A DNA stretch of 64,000 bases from an uncultured SAR116 cluster alpha proteobacterium. GTDB taxonomy: Bacteria > Pseudomonadota > Alphaproteobacteria > Puniceispirillales > Marisalimonadaceae. Positions 38,072 through 46,725 of this stretch are shown one piece after another (the first letter of the stretch is position 1; each line of letters starts with the position of its first letter). The stretch is from positions 1 to 64,000 of the forward strand of contig CACJFI010000004.1 of assembly GCA_902592615.1 (NCBI GenBank), in the 5' to 3' direction. Position numbers and translations under genes: made by a program. Below the pieces are notes generated by a model. It saw only the letters and a program-made list of their open reading frames with translations, did no database searches and was not told the origin of the DNA.

Positions 38072-39169
38072 CTAACCTAGTTTTTTCCAGTCTTTTATAG
38101 TCAAATTAAATCCATCTAAACCTATTGCAGTCGCTTTTTTATTAGATAATATAGTCATATTTTTTACACCTAAATCTGATAAAATTTGAGCTCCTATGCC
38201 ATACTCTCTAATACTTGTGTTAGTTTTCTGAGTTGACTTTAAAGATTGTGAAATTTTCTTAGACAGAGATTCTGGTGATAAATCTCTAATTAAAATAATT
38301 ATACCATCACCTTTATTAGAAATAGTTTCCATCGCAGAAGATAATTCAGAACCATTTCTGTCAGTTGATTGATTACCTAAGACATCCGATAAAAGATCAA
38401 GTGCGTGAACTCTTACTAAGATTGTCTTATCGGGATCTATTATACCTTTTACAAGAGCAATATGTTCTGATTTATCAATTATATTTTTAAATATAATTAT
38501 TCTCCAAATACCACCAAATTTACTTTCTAGAATTGACTCAGAAACTCTTTTTATATAAATTTCATGTTTTCTTCTAAATGAAATCAAATCTGAAATTGAA
38601 CCAATTTTGATTTTATGCTTTTTAGAGAAGTTTATAAGATCTGGTAACCTGGCCATTTCTCCGTTATCTTTCATTATTTCACAAATAACTCCTGAAGGAT
38701 TTGCTTTAGCAAGTTTTGCTATATCCACTACTGCCTCAGTATGTCCAGCTCTAATTAGAGTTCCACCATCTTTGGCAATCAATGGAAACACATGTCCAGG
38801 TGTTGTGATTTCATTTTTAGATGCATTAGGGTTAATTGCTGTTTTAATTGTTAATGATCTATCTGATGCGGAAATACCTGTAGTTACGCCGATTCTTGCC
38901 TCAATGGACACTGTGAAAGCAGTTTCAAATCTACCTTCATTTCTTCTTTCCATCAAAGACAAACCTAATTTTTCTGACTGTGGTCGTGTTAAAGACAAAC
39001 AAATAAGCCCCCTACCATGCTTTGCCATAAAATTTATAGCATCAGGTGAAGCAAATTCTCCTAAAACACATAAATCACCCTCATTTTCTCTGTTTTCATC
39101 ATCAACTAATATAAAAATTTTTCCATTAGCTGCATCGTTTATTACATCTTCAATACTAGATAAACCCAT
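38072..39169 (-). CDS. ribBA: DHBP synthase with degenerate GTP cyclohydrolase II domain (RibBX type)
   Basis: Residues 1-205 are a full 3,4-dihydroxy-2-butanone 4-phosphate synthase: 'VDDENRENEGDLCVLGEFAS', 'MAKHGRGLICLSLTRPQ' and 'GHTEAVVDIAKLA'. Residues 210-365 follow the RibA fold, but the zinc site is gone: where active RibA has 'HSECLTGDxxGSxRCDCG', this protein reads 'HALDLLSDVLGNQSTDRNGS', with all three Cys missing. GTP cyclohydrolase II activity is therefore unlikely. RibB fusions with a defunct RibA-like half are known in other alphaproteobacteria. A separate RibA should be encoded elsewhere in the genome. Confidence 0.93.
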   Translation of the reverse strand: MGLSSIEDVINDAANGKIFILVDDENRENEGDLCVLGEFASPDAINFMAKHGRGLICLSLTRPQSEKLGLSLMERRNEGRFETAFTVSIEARIGVTTGISASDRSLTIKTAINPNASKNEITTPGHVFPLIAKDGGTLIRAGHTEAVVDIAKLAKANPSGVICEIMKDNGEMARLPDLINFSKKHKIKIGSISDLISFRRKHEIYIKRVSESILESKFGGIWRIIIFKNIIDKSEHIALVKGIIDPDKTILVRVHALDLLSDVLGNQSTDRNGSELSSAMETISNKGDGIIILIRDLSPESLSKKISQSLKSTQKTNTSIREYGIGAQILSDLGVKNMTILSNKKATAIGLDGFNLTIKDWKKLG

Positions 39170-39218
39170 TTTAACTCCAAGAAAAATGATCTTATTTCTA
39201 ACATGATATCATAGTTAT

Positions 39219-39827
39219 TTAATTTGCATTAAGACTTTCTAAATATCTTACTAAAATGTCAATTTCAATATTTACAATAGTTCCAATCTTGTAATTCTTA
39301 AAACTAGTATGTGACCAAGTATAAGGAACGATATTGACTATAAAGGTATCTTCATAAACAATATTGACTGTTAGAGATACACCATCTACTGATACAGAAC
39401 CCTTAGATGCAAAATATTTTAAAAATTCTTTATTTATATTGAAAGTTATTTTGTACGAACCATTAATCTTTTCAATAGATCTTATCGAAGCAGTAGTATC
39501 AACATGTCCATAAACAAAATGACCACCTAATTCATCTCCAACTTTTAGAGACTTCTCTAAATTAATTAATGATCCAACTTTCCAAGTAGAAAAATTAGTT
39601 TTTTCCCAAGTTTCATCACTTACATCAAAAAATAAAATATTTTCAGAAATTTTTTTTAAAGTTAAACAAATTCCTGAACAAGATATAGAAGCACCAATTG
39701 TTGAAGAGTTTATATCAAAATTAATACTTGAATTATTACCATTTATTACTTCGACCAATAATTCCCAATCATTAGGATGTGATATCTTTTTAACTTTTCC
39801 TATATGACTTATTAAACCTGTGAACAT
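39219..39827 (-). CDS. ribE: Riboflavin synthase alpha chain
   Basis: The 202-residue enzyme has the two repeated lumazine-binding halves. The first begins 'MFTGLISHIGKVKKI' and holds 'SCSGICLTLKKI'; the second holds 'GGHFVYGHVDTTASI' and 'SVSVDGVSLTVNIV'. It dismutates two lumazine molecules to riboflavin. It overlaps ribD by 16 bases. A gap of 49 bases separates it from ribBA. Confidence 0.96.
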   Translation of the reverse strand: MFTGLISHIGKVKKISHPNDWELLVEVINGNNSSINFDINSSTIGASISCSGICLTLKKISENILFFDVSDETWEKTNFSTWKVGSLINLEKSLKVGDELGGHFVYGHVDTTASIRSIEKINGSYKITFNINKEFLKYFASKGSVSVDGVSLTVNIVYEDTFIVNIVPYTWSHTSFKNYKIGTIVNIEIDILVRYLESLNAN

Positions 39828-40939
39828 CTATTATCCTTATTTGTCAAATTTCTTATTTCTAAAATATTATCTTCAAAAGTTTTTAAACTAGAAATTTTGT
39901 AATTCGTGAGTTGATTAATTTCTAAAAAGTTTAATTTGTTTACAAAAGGAAGACCATCATTACCAATGATATTTCCTGAGCGAAATATTAATAATTCATC
40001 TACTAAATTTAGAGACAACAATAAAGTATTAATAATCGAACCTGTTTCAATTAGTAAATTATTTATACCTTTACTGGCTAAGTCTTTAAAAATAAAATTA
40101 AAAAAATCTTCATTATTTAGTTTCTTATCAACTTTTATTTTTTTTACAAATTTATTTTCATTCAAATGATGTTTCTTTTGCAAGACAGAATAAAGAAAAA
40201 TATCACTTTTTATTGATTGATCGTATATTTTGTAGTTTGATGAAACTTTTAAATATCTATCTAGTATAATTTTAGTAGGACTTCTTCTTTCTAATCCATT
40301 CAATCTGCAATTCATTCTTGGATTATCGTTTAATATAGTAGAACTTGAGGTCATAATAGCATCATTTTGTGACCTTAAAAAATGTGAATAAGAACGACTC
40401 AATTCATTAGTTATCCATTTAGATTTATTGTTTTTTAAAGCAATTTTTCCATCTAATGAACAGGCAATTTTAAGTGAAATATATGGTTTTTTGTAAAATA
40501 TTCTCGAAAAGAAACCATTGTAAAGTTTAGATGCTTCACCAGTCATAAAATTTTCATGAACTTTAATATCTTTTTTTTTTAAGAAATCAATCCCTTTTCT
40601 ATTTGTTCTATTGTCAGGATCTATACAACTAACAAAAACTTCTTTAATACCAGATTTATAAATTTGCTCAGCGCAAGATACACCATTTTTATTTTTATGA
40701 GCACACGGCTCAAGTGTCACATACATCAAAGATCCAAGTAAATATTTTTTATCAGAAACATTATTAATTGCTTCTTCTTCAGCATGCGGTCTGCCAGAAA
40801 CACCTGTCCTTCCATAAGATAACAACATATCGTTTTTAACGATGACACATCCAACTGGTGGATTTTTTCCTGTCGCACCCTTTGATCTTAAACCTTGTAG
40901 AATTGCAAAATTCATCCATTTAGTGTGGTTTGCTAACAT
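39812..40939 (-). CDS. ribD: Bifunctional riboflavin deaminase/reductase RibD
   Basis: The 375-residue protein has an N-terminal cytidine-deaminase-like domain with the zinc ligands in 'GRPHAEEEAINNV' and 'LEPCAHKNKNGVSCAEQI' and a C-terminal reductase domain from about residue 150 ('PYISLKIACSLDGKIAL', 'DAIMTSSSTILNDNPRMNCR', 'LLIETGSIIN'). It performs the second and third steps of riboflavin synthesis. It follows nrdR by 17 bases. Confidence 0.95.
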   Translation of the reverse strand: MLANHTKWMNFAILQGLRSKGATGKNPPVGCVIVKNDMLLSYGRTGVSGRPHAEEEAINNVSDKKYLLGSLMYVTLEPCAHKNKNGVSCAEQIYKSGIKEVFVSCIDPDNRTNRKGIDFLKKKDIKVHENFMTGEASKLYNGFFSRIFYKKPYISLKIACSLDGKIALKNNKSKWITNELSRSYSHFLRSQNDAIMTSSSTILNDNPRMNCRLNGLERRSPTKIILDRYLKVSSNYKIYDQSIKSDIFLYSVLQKKHHLNENKFVKKIKVDKKLNNEDFFNFIFKDLASKGINNLLIETGSIINTLLLSLNLVDELLIFRSGNIIGNDGLPFVNKLNFLEINQLTNYKISSLKTFEDNILEIRNLTNKDNRCSQV

Positions 40940-40956
40940 TTATTAACTATATTTTA

Positions 40957-41409
40957 TTATTCTTTGATTTCTTGTTCTACAAATTTGCCAAAATCTCCAG
41001 CTTCTCTAAAATCTCTGTATACTGATGCATATCTGATATAAGCAACATTATCAATTTCAGCTAGAGCATTCATTACTAATTCACCAATAAATTTAGATTG
41101 GATATCATTTTCGCCATAAGATTCAAGCTGCCTTACAATGCCATTTACAGCTCGCTCAATCGCATCTTCCTCAGTTTGGCGCTTGCGGAGTGCCATCAAC
41201 ATTGATTTTAATATTTTATCCCTTTCAAAAGGAATTTTTTTTCCATTCCTCTTTATTACTGTTAAATCTCTTAATTGGATTCTTTCAAAAGTCGTAAATC
41301 TTGAACCACAACTAGTGCACAATCTTCTTCTTCTAATTGAAACACCATCGTCACTTGCCCTAGAGTCTTTTACTTGTGTGTCGTCTTTTCCACAAAAAGG
41401 GCATCTCAT
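40957..41409 (-). CDS. nrdR: Transcriptional repressor NrdR
   Basis: The 150-residue repressor has an N-terminal zinc ribbon ('[17 protein letters not shown]' and '[16 protein letters not shown]') followed by an ATP-cone ('[21 protein letters not shown]'). It senses ATP/dATP and represses ribonucleotide reductase genes at NrdR boxes. It lies between glyA and ribD, the normal alphaproteobacterial order. Confidence 0.97.
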   Translation of the reverse strand: MRCPFCGKDDTQVKDSRASDDGVSIRRRRLCTSCGSRFTTFERIQLRDLTVIKRNGKKIPFERDKILKSMLMALRKRQTEEDAIERAVNGIVRQLESYGENDIQSKFIGELVMNALAEIDNVAYIRYASVYRDFREAGDFGKFVEQEIKE

Positions 41410-41425
41410 AGTATTCTCCTATAAA

Positions 41426-42697
41426 CTAATAAATTGGAAAATTTGCACATAAATTTTTAACTTTTTCATAAATACGTTTTTCTATTTGCATGTTAGATTT
41501 ATTATCTTTAAATCCGTCTAAAACATCTGCAATTAGGTTTCCTATTAATTCAAATTCTTTTTCTTGAAAACCTCTAGTAGTGGCTGCTGCTGTGCCAAAT
41601 CTAACACCTGATGTAATAGAAGGTGGTAGTGGATCAAATGGAATACCATTTTTATTACAAGTTAAACCAGCATTTTCAAGTGCCAACTCTGCACTGGCCC
41701 CTGTTATATTTTTATTATTTAAATTTAATAAAACTATATGGTTGTCTGTTCCTCCAGAAACTATTTCATATCCTCTTTTAATTAATATTTTAGATAAACA
41801 TTGTGCATTTAAAACAACACTTTTAGCATATATTTTAAATTCATTTGTGAGGGCTTCTCCAAAACCTGCTGCTTTACCAGCAATTACGTGCATTAAAGGT
41901 CCACCCTGAAGGCCTGGGAAAACAGCAGAATTTATATTTTTAAACAGGTCTTCATTATTTGTTAAAATCATTCCACCCCTTCCAGATCTAAGGGTTTTAT
42001 GAGTGGTTGTAGTTACTATATCAGCATAATCGATAGGGTTTGGATGCACACCTCCTGCTACTAGCCCTGAGAAATGGGCCATATCCACTAAAAAATAAGC
42101 ATTAATTTTATTCGCAATATCTCTAAACCTCTTAAAATCTATTATTCTAGGATAAGCAGAGCCCCCTGCAATAATCAGTTTTGGTTTATGATTAACAGAA
42201 AGCAGTTCAACTTCGTCAAAATCTATTAATGAGTCTTCTTTTCTTACACCATATTGGATTGCATTAAACCATTTTCCCGAAAGATTGGGTTTCGCACCAT
42301 GAGTTAAATGTCCACCAGCTGATAAACTCATTCCAAGAATAGTATCACCAGGGTTTAGTAAACTTAAAAATACAGCCTGATTTGCTTGTGCACCTGAATG
42401 TGGTTGAACATTCACATAGTTTGCATTAAAGAGTTTTTTTGCTCTGTCAATTGCCAGTTTTTCCACTTCATCTACATATTCACACCCACCATAATATCTT
42501 TTACCAAAATACCCTTCCGCGTATTTATTTGTTAAAACTGAACCTTGAGCTTGTAGAACTGATTTTGATACTATATTTTCAGAAGCTATTAACTCAATTT
42601 GATATTGTTGTCTATTAAGTTCTTTATTAAGAGATTTAGATAAAATTGGGTCATAATCATTAATATCTTTTTTAAAAAAACCGTCTTTATAGAACAT
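41426..42697 (-). CDS. glyA: Serine hydroxymethyltransferase
   Basis: The 423-residue PLP enzyme interconverts serine and glycine with one-carbon transfer to tetrahydrofolate. Motifs: '[19 protein letters not shown]', '[20 protein letters not shown]', '[15 protein letters not shown]', '[12 protein letters not shown]' and the PLP-lysine motif '[15 protein letters not shown]'. Length is normal. It follows rpiB by 25 bases. Confidence 0.98.
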   Translation of the reverse strand: MFYKDGFFKKDINDYDPILSKSLNKELNRQQYQIELIASENIVSKSVLQAQGSVLTNKYAEGYFGKRYYGGCEYVDEVEKLAIDRAKKLFNANYVNVQPHSGAQANQAVFLSLLNPGDTILGMSLSAGGHLTHGAKPNLSGKWFNAIQYGVRKEDSLIDFDEVELLSVNHKPKLIIAGGSAYPRIIDFKRFRDIANKINAYFLVDMAHFSGLVAGGVHPNPIDYADIVTTTTHKTLRSGRGGMILTNNEDLFKNINSAVFPGLQGGPLMHVIAGKAAGFGEALTNEFKIYAKSVVLNAQCLSKILIKRGYEIVSGGTDNHIVLLNLNNKNITGASAELALENAGLTCNKNGIPFDPLPPSITSGVRFGTAAATTRGFQEKEFELIGNLIADVLDGFKDNKSNMQIEKRIYEKVKNLCANFPIY

Positions 42698-42722
42698 ATC
42701 TTTTTCCTTATTTTTTTAATTT

Positions 42723-43151
42723 TTATATTTTATCCACTCTTAAACTATGTCTTCCAGCCTCAAAATCAGTGTATAAAAACTCTTTAACTATTTCTAAGGC
42801 TAATTTGTCTTCTAAAATTCTTCCACCTAATGCAAGTACATTTGCATCGTTATGTTTTCTGCTTTTTGAAGCCATTTCAACACTTGTACACAGTGCAGCT
42901 CTTATATGTGGAAATCTATTTGCCGACATAGAAATCCCAATCCCAGTTCCACAAAAAAGAATACCTTTAGATTCATTTTCATATGACAATTTTTTAGATA
43001 AAATTTTTGCATAGTCTGGATAATCAACCGGTTTTAGAGATGTACATCCCAAATCTTCAAACTCTATAAAATTTTTTATAAAATAATTTTTAACTTTTTC
43101 TTTAAGTTCAAAACCAGCATGATCTGAAGATAAAAAAATTTTACTAACCAT
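42723..43151 (-). CDS. rpiB: Ribose-5-phosphate isomerase B
   Basis: The 142-residue enzyme has 'FLSSDHAGFELKEKV' at its N-terminus, the active-site Cys in 'ILFCGTGIGISMSANRFP' and 'NVLALGGRILE'. It interconverts ribose 5-phosphate and ribulose 5-phosphate and complements the gnd-gntK genes later in the window, which make ribulose 5-phosphate. rpiB-glyA-nrdR is a common alphaproteobacterial order. Confidence 0.96.
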   Translation of the reverse strand: MVSKIFLSSDHAGFELKEKVKNYFIKNFIEFEDLGCTSLKPVDYPDYAKILSKKLSYENESKGILFCGTGIGISMSANRFPHIRAALCTSVEMASKSRKHNDANVLALGGRILEDKLALEIVKEFLYTDFEAGRHSLRVDKI

Positions 43152-43241
43152 TATAATAGTACCATTAAAAACATATGTGATTTTTACCCCAGAAAAACTT
43201 AAAGTTCAATTTCAAAATTTAATTAAAATCAGATAATTTAT

Positions 43242-43490
43242 TTACAATAAATTATTATTAAAAAAGTTATTAAATAATTCTTTTTCTACTACCAAGTAAA
43301 TTACGAAAGCAGGAATAAATGATACTAAAAAAGAAGTAATAACTTTCATTTTTAAATTAGTTTTATCAGGTGCTGAGTTAGCAAATCCTTTTTCATGATC
43401 TTCAGAGACTTTTACCCCTACCGGAAGGGAAATAAAAAATAAAATCATCCACACTACTAAAAAAACTACTATAAATGATACTAAATTCAT
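43242..43490 (-). CDS. DUF1467 small membrane protein
   Basis: This 82-residue protein has two membrane helices ('FIVVFLVVWMILFFISLPVGV' and 'VITSFLVSFIPAFVIYLVV') separated by a charged loop 'KVSEDHEKGFANSAPDKTN'. The 'VVW...F..LPVGV' opening and the 'SAP' loop match DUF1467, a small alphaproteobacterial family found downstream of RNase J. Function is unknown. It starts ten bases after the rnj stop. Confidence 0.82.
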   Translation of the reverse strand: MNLVSFIVVFLVVWMILFFISLPVGVKVSEDHEKGFANSAPDKTNLKMKVITSFLVSFIPAFVIYLVVEKELFNNFFNNNLL

Positions 43491-43499
43491 CTATCTAAA

Positions 43500-45155
43500 T
43501 CACACTCTATTAATATGAACATTTATTGTTGGTCTCTTTAAAAATGTTGATTTAAATTCACTTCTTATTAATTTTCTTACTTTATTAATAATGTCATCGT
43601 CAGAATTTAATATCCCTACAGAATTTTCATCAATCAAATGTTCAATTTTTAAAGAAATGTTTACCAAAAAATTTTCCATAGAATTACTATCCGAAACTCC
43701 AACTTGTGATATTTGTGGGGGAGTTGCTAAAAAACCTTCTTCATTAATAACAATTGAAGCACTAACAAAACCATTCCATAATGAATGTCTTCTCACTGTA
43801 AATCTCTCATTATTAATAGGAACTATTTCACCAGCATCATATACATGATTAATAAAATCAATTTTAGAAATCACACAAGGATTAGATCCATTTAATTTTA
43901 TTACATCTCCATTTCTAGGTTTTATGATTTGTGGCACTTGACATTGATTTGCCAACTCTACGTGAGCATCTATATGTTCTCTTGTCCCATGAACAGGAAT
44001 AGAAATTTTGGGCTTTATGTAAGAGTACATATCTACCAATTCATCTTTTGAAGGATGACCAGAAACATGAACATTTTTGTCGTCATCAGTAATTATTTCA
44101 ACACCCATTTCTATAAATCTATTTTGCACTTTTAATATTGAATTTTCATTACCAGGAATCTTCCTGCTAGAAAAAATTATTGTATCACCTTTCTTAAGTT
44201 TAATATATTTGTCAGCGCCTCTAGAAATCCTATTTAAAGCTGAATTTGGTTCACCTTGAGACCCAGTAGAAATAATTAGTATATTACTCCTTGGAATTAA
44301 ATTAATGTCAGTTGCATTCAATAGATCAGGTAAATTATCTAAAATTCCAACTTCTTTTGCTGCGTCAATTGCTCTCAACAAAGCTCTACCAATAATTAAT
44401 ACAGACCTGTCCGATTTTTTAGCAATTTTTAGTAAAGATTTAATTCTACTTATATTTGAAGAAAAACAAGTTACTAGAACTATTCCATTTGTTTTTGGTA
44501 TAATTTCCATTAATCCATCATACGCAAAATCTTCTGATGGTGTTCTACCTTCAACTAAAGCGTTAGTGGAATCACAAACCATTGCCAAAATTCCATCTTT
44601 TCCTATACTTCGAAAATCATTTATTTCAATATTTTCATTGATATTAGAAGCATCATTTAGTTTCCAATCTCCAGAATGAAATATATTTCCTATTTGAGTT
44701 GAAATTAAAATTGATATTGGGTCAGGGATGGAATGTGAAGTCCTTATAGCTTTTAATTTAAAGGGACCAATATCAAATTTTTCATTAATATTTAAATTTT
44801 TTAATTTAATATTATTATTTTTATTATTTTCTTTTAATTTTCTTTTTAAAAGAGCAATGGTAAATGGTGTGCCCCAAATAGGACAGTTTATTATATCAGC
44901 AAAATATGGTATTGCTCCAATATGATCTTCATGTCCATGAGTTAGAATTATTCCTAAAAATTTATCTTCTAAAGATTTAATGAATTCATAATCTGGCAAT
45001 AAAACATCAATACCTAAATCTGTTTCATCAGGAAATGAAATTCCAAAATCTACAAGAATCCATTTGTCTTCATAATGATACAAATTTGCATTCATCCCTA
45101 TTTCTTCAGAGCCACCAATAGGCAAAAATAATAAATCAGATTTTTTCCAATACAT
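43500..45155 (-). CDS. rnj: Ribonuclease J
   Basis: The 551-residue metallo-beta-lactamase/beta-CASP nuclease has the metal motif 'ILTHGHEDHIGAIPYF', the second His in 'IFHSGDWKLN', 'VCDSTNALVEG', and beta-CASP features 'STGSQGEPNSALNRIS' and 'HVSGHPSKDELVDMY'. RNase J matures and degrades RNA from 5' and internal ends in the cytosol; in alphaproteobacteria it supplements RNase E. It lies 21 bases after coaX. Confidence 0.96.
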   Translation of the reverse strand: MYWKKSDLLFLPIGGSEEIGMNANLYHYEDKWILVDFGISFPDETDLGIDVLLPDYEFIKSLEDKFLGIILTHGHEDHIGAIPYFADIINCPIWGTPFTIALLKRKLKENNKNNNIKLKNLNINEKFDIGPFKLKAIRTSHSIPDPISILISTQIGNIFHSGDWKLNDASNINENIEINDFRSIGKDGILAMVCDSTNALVEGRTPSEDFAYDGLMEIIPKTNGIVLVTCFSSNISRIKSLLKIAKKSDRSVLIIGRALLRAIDAAKEVGILDNLPDLLNATDINLIPRSNILIISTGSQGEPNSALNRISRGADKYIKLKKGDTIIFSSRKIPGNENSILKVQNRFIEMGVEIITDDDKNVHVSGHPSKDELVDMYSYIKPKISIPVHGTREHIDAHVELANQCQVPQIIKPRNGDVIKLNGSNPCVISKIDFINHVYDAGEIVPINNERFTVRRHSLWNGFVSASIVINEEGFLATPPQISQVGVSDSNSMENFLVNISLKIEHLIDENSVGILNSDDDIINKVRKLIRSEFKSTFLKRPTINVHINRV

Positions 45156-45176
45156 TTTTTTCCTTCGAATAATTAA

Positions 45177-45971
45177 TTAATTTTTATTATCTAAAAATAA
45201 CTTTACTAACCCAATCAAAGTTAAATCGTCTATAATTAAATCTATACTTTTTAAAGATTTTTTGAACAAATTACTTAATCCGCCAGTGGCTATAACTTTA
45301 TATTCCGAGTATTCATTAATTGATTTTATTTTTTCAACCAGACCCTCAATCATTGATACATATCCCCAAAATATTCCAGACTCCATGGCATTTATAGTGT
45401 TTTTACCAATTATAGAAGAATTCTCATCTGTTAATGGTTTTAACGACATTTTTGGCAAATTAGCTGCAGCAAGATAAAGGGCTTCCAGAGATAAATTTAC
45501 CCCAGGGGCAATTATACCACCATTATAACTACCATCTTTACCAACAATATCAAAAGTTGTAGCAGTTCCAAAATCAATTATAATAGCGGGAGAAATTTTT
45601 AATTTCTGAGCAGCGTATGAGTTAATTAATCTATCAGCACCTGCTTCTTTTGGATTATCAATTTTTACTTTTATCCCCAAATTAAGGATATTTTCATTAA
45701 CAATTAATGACTTAACATTAAAATATTTTTTAATTAAGGATTTAATATTTATGAGCGTCTCTGGAACTACTGATGCTATAGATACTCCAGTAACACTTTT
45801 AATTTCAAGTTTTGATATTTCAAACATTTTTAATAACCATGGATAATACATATCAGCTGTCCTTTTAATATCATTATTAATTCTCCAACTGGTTAGTTGT
45901 TTGATTTGTTTACCAGTAGTGTATAAAGCAAAAACAGTATTTGTATTGCCACAGTCAATTGCTAATATCAT
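45177..45971 (-). CDS. coaX: Type III pantothenate kinase CoaX
   Basis: The 264-residue ASKHA-fold kinase has the phosphate loop 'LAIDCGNTNTVFALY', 'PKEAGADRLINSYAA' and 'IIDFGTATTFDIV', all family hallmarks. It phosphorylates pantothenate to begin coenzyme A synthesis. It overlaps birA by four bases, consistent with translational coupling. The birA-coaX-rnj series commonly follows nuoN in alphaproteobacteria. Confidence 0.96.
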   Translation of the reverse strand: MILAIDCGNTNTVFALYTTGKQIKQLTSWRINNDIKRTADMYYPWLLKMFEISKLEIKSVTGVSIASVVPETLINIKSLIKKYFNVKSLIVNENILNLGIKVKIDNPKEAGADRLINSYAAQKLKISPAIIIDFGTATTFDIVGKDGSYNGGIIAPGVNLSLEALYLAAANLPKMSLKPLTDENSSIIGKNTINAMESGIFWGYVSMIEGLVEKIKSINEYSEYKVIATGGLSNLFKKSLKSIDLIIDDLTLIGLVKLFLDNKN

Positions 45972-46708
45972 AATGTTTCTTCATCTGGAAAATAAAAACT
46001 TTCGACAGAATAATATTCTAAAAATTTATTGCCAACTTTAATCTTTAAACTCCCATTATCTCCTAATCCTAAAAAAACTCCACTTATATCATTAGATTGA
46101 GAGTTTAACTTGATAACAATTTTATTATTAATATTATATATCGTCTCATTTATTTTTTGCTTGAAAAAGTTAAAACCCTTAACTTCCCAAATAACATAAT
46201 TTTTGAAAATTATTTCTAATACGACTTTAGCAATATATATAAGAGAAAATTTTTTATTTGTATGATCATATAATCTAGTAGTATTCCAATTAATTTCATT
46301 TCTAGGAGTTTTTAAAACATTTAATCCAATTCCAGCAACAATAAAACTATCAAAAGACTCTAAAAGAACACCAGAGATTTTTCTTCCCATGACAAGAACA
46401 TCATTTGGCCACTTTAATACAATTTTTCTTTTATCTACGCCCAGATAAATTAAGGTTTCTAATATTGACAAACCAATTATTAACGATAATTGATGCCAGT
46501 TTACTTTATTCGTAATTGGTCTAAGAATAGTTGATAAAAATAGATTTCCTCTCATTGACACCCATTTATTATTATTTCGACCTCGTCCATTTGTTTGTAA
46601 ATAAGATAAATATGAACTACCCTCTGGTAATCCTTTTTTTGCATTTTTAATGGCTATATCATTTGTACTAGAACAAGTTTGCAAAATATTGAGATCAAAA
46701 TATGTCAA
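45968..46708 (-). CDS. birA: Biotin--[acetyl-CoA-carboxylase] ligase BirA (monofunctional)
   Basis: The 246-residue enzyme lacks the N-terminal DNA-binding domain of E. coli BirA, so it is a ligase only. It shows 'TNGRGRNNNKWVSMRGNLFLS' (biotinyl-AMP loop), 'KWPNDVLVMGRKISGVLLE' and 'IVAGIGLNVLKTP'. It attaches biotin to the acetyl-CoA carboxylase carrier protein. It starts 17 bases after the orphan NuoL-like gene stops; in other alphaproteobacteria this place is taken by the end of nuoN. Confidence 0.93.
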   Translation of the reverse strand: MTYFDLNILQTCSSTNDIAIKNAKKGLPEGSSYLSYLQTNGRGRNNNKWVSMRGNLFLSTILRPITNKVNWHQLSLIIGLSILETLIYLGVDKRKIVLKWPNDVLVMGRKISGVLLESFDSFIVAGIGLNVLKTPRNEINWNTTRLYDHTNKKFSLIYIAKVVLEIIFKNYVIWEVKGFNFFKQKINETIYNINNKIVIKLNSQSNDISGVFLGLGDNGSLKIKVGNKFLEYYSVESFYFPDEETL

Positions 46709-46725
46709 GAGATACCTATAAATTT

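Noticed and set aside
38607-39206. Plus-strand ORF of 199 residues antisense to ribBA
   Set aside because: Long only because the opposite strand is constrained coding sequence; the protein shows no domain pattern.
39170-39218. FMN riboswitch in the riboflavin cluster
   Set aside because: The gaps before ribD (17 bases), ribBA (49 bases) and ribH (4 bases) are too short for the RFN element and show no matching conserved segments.
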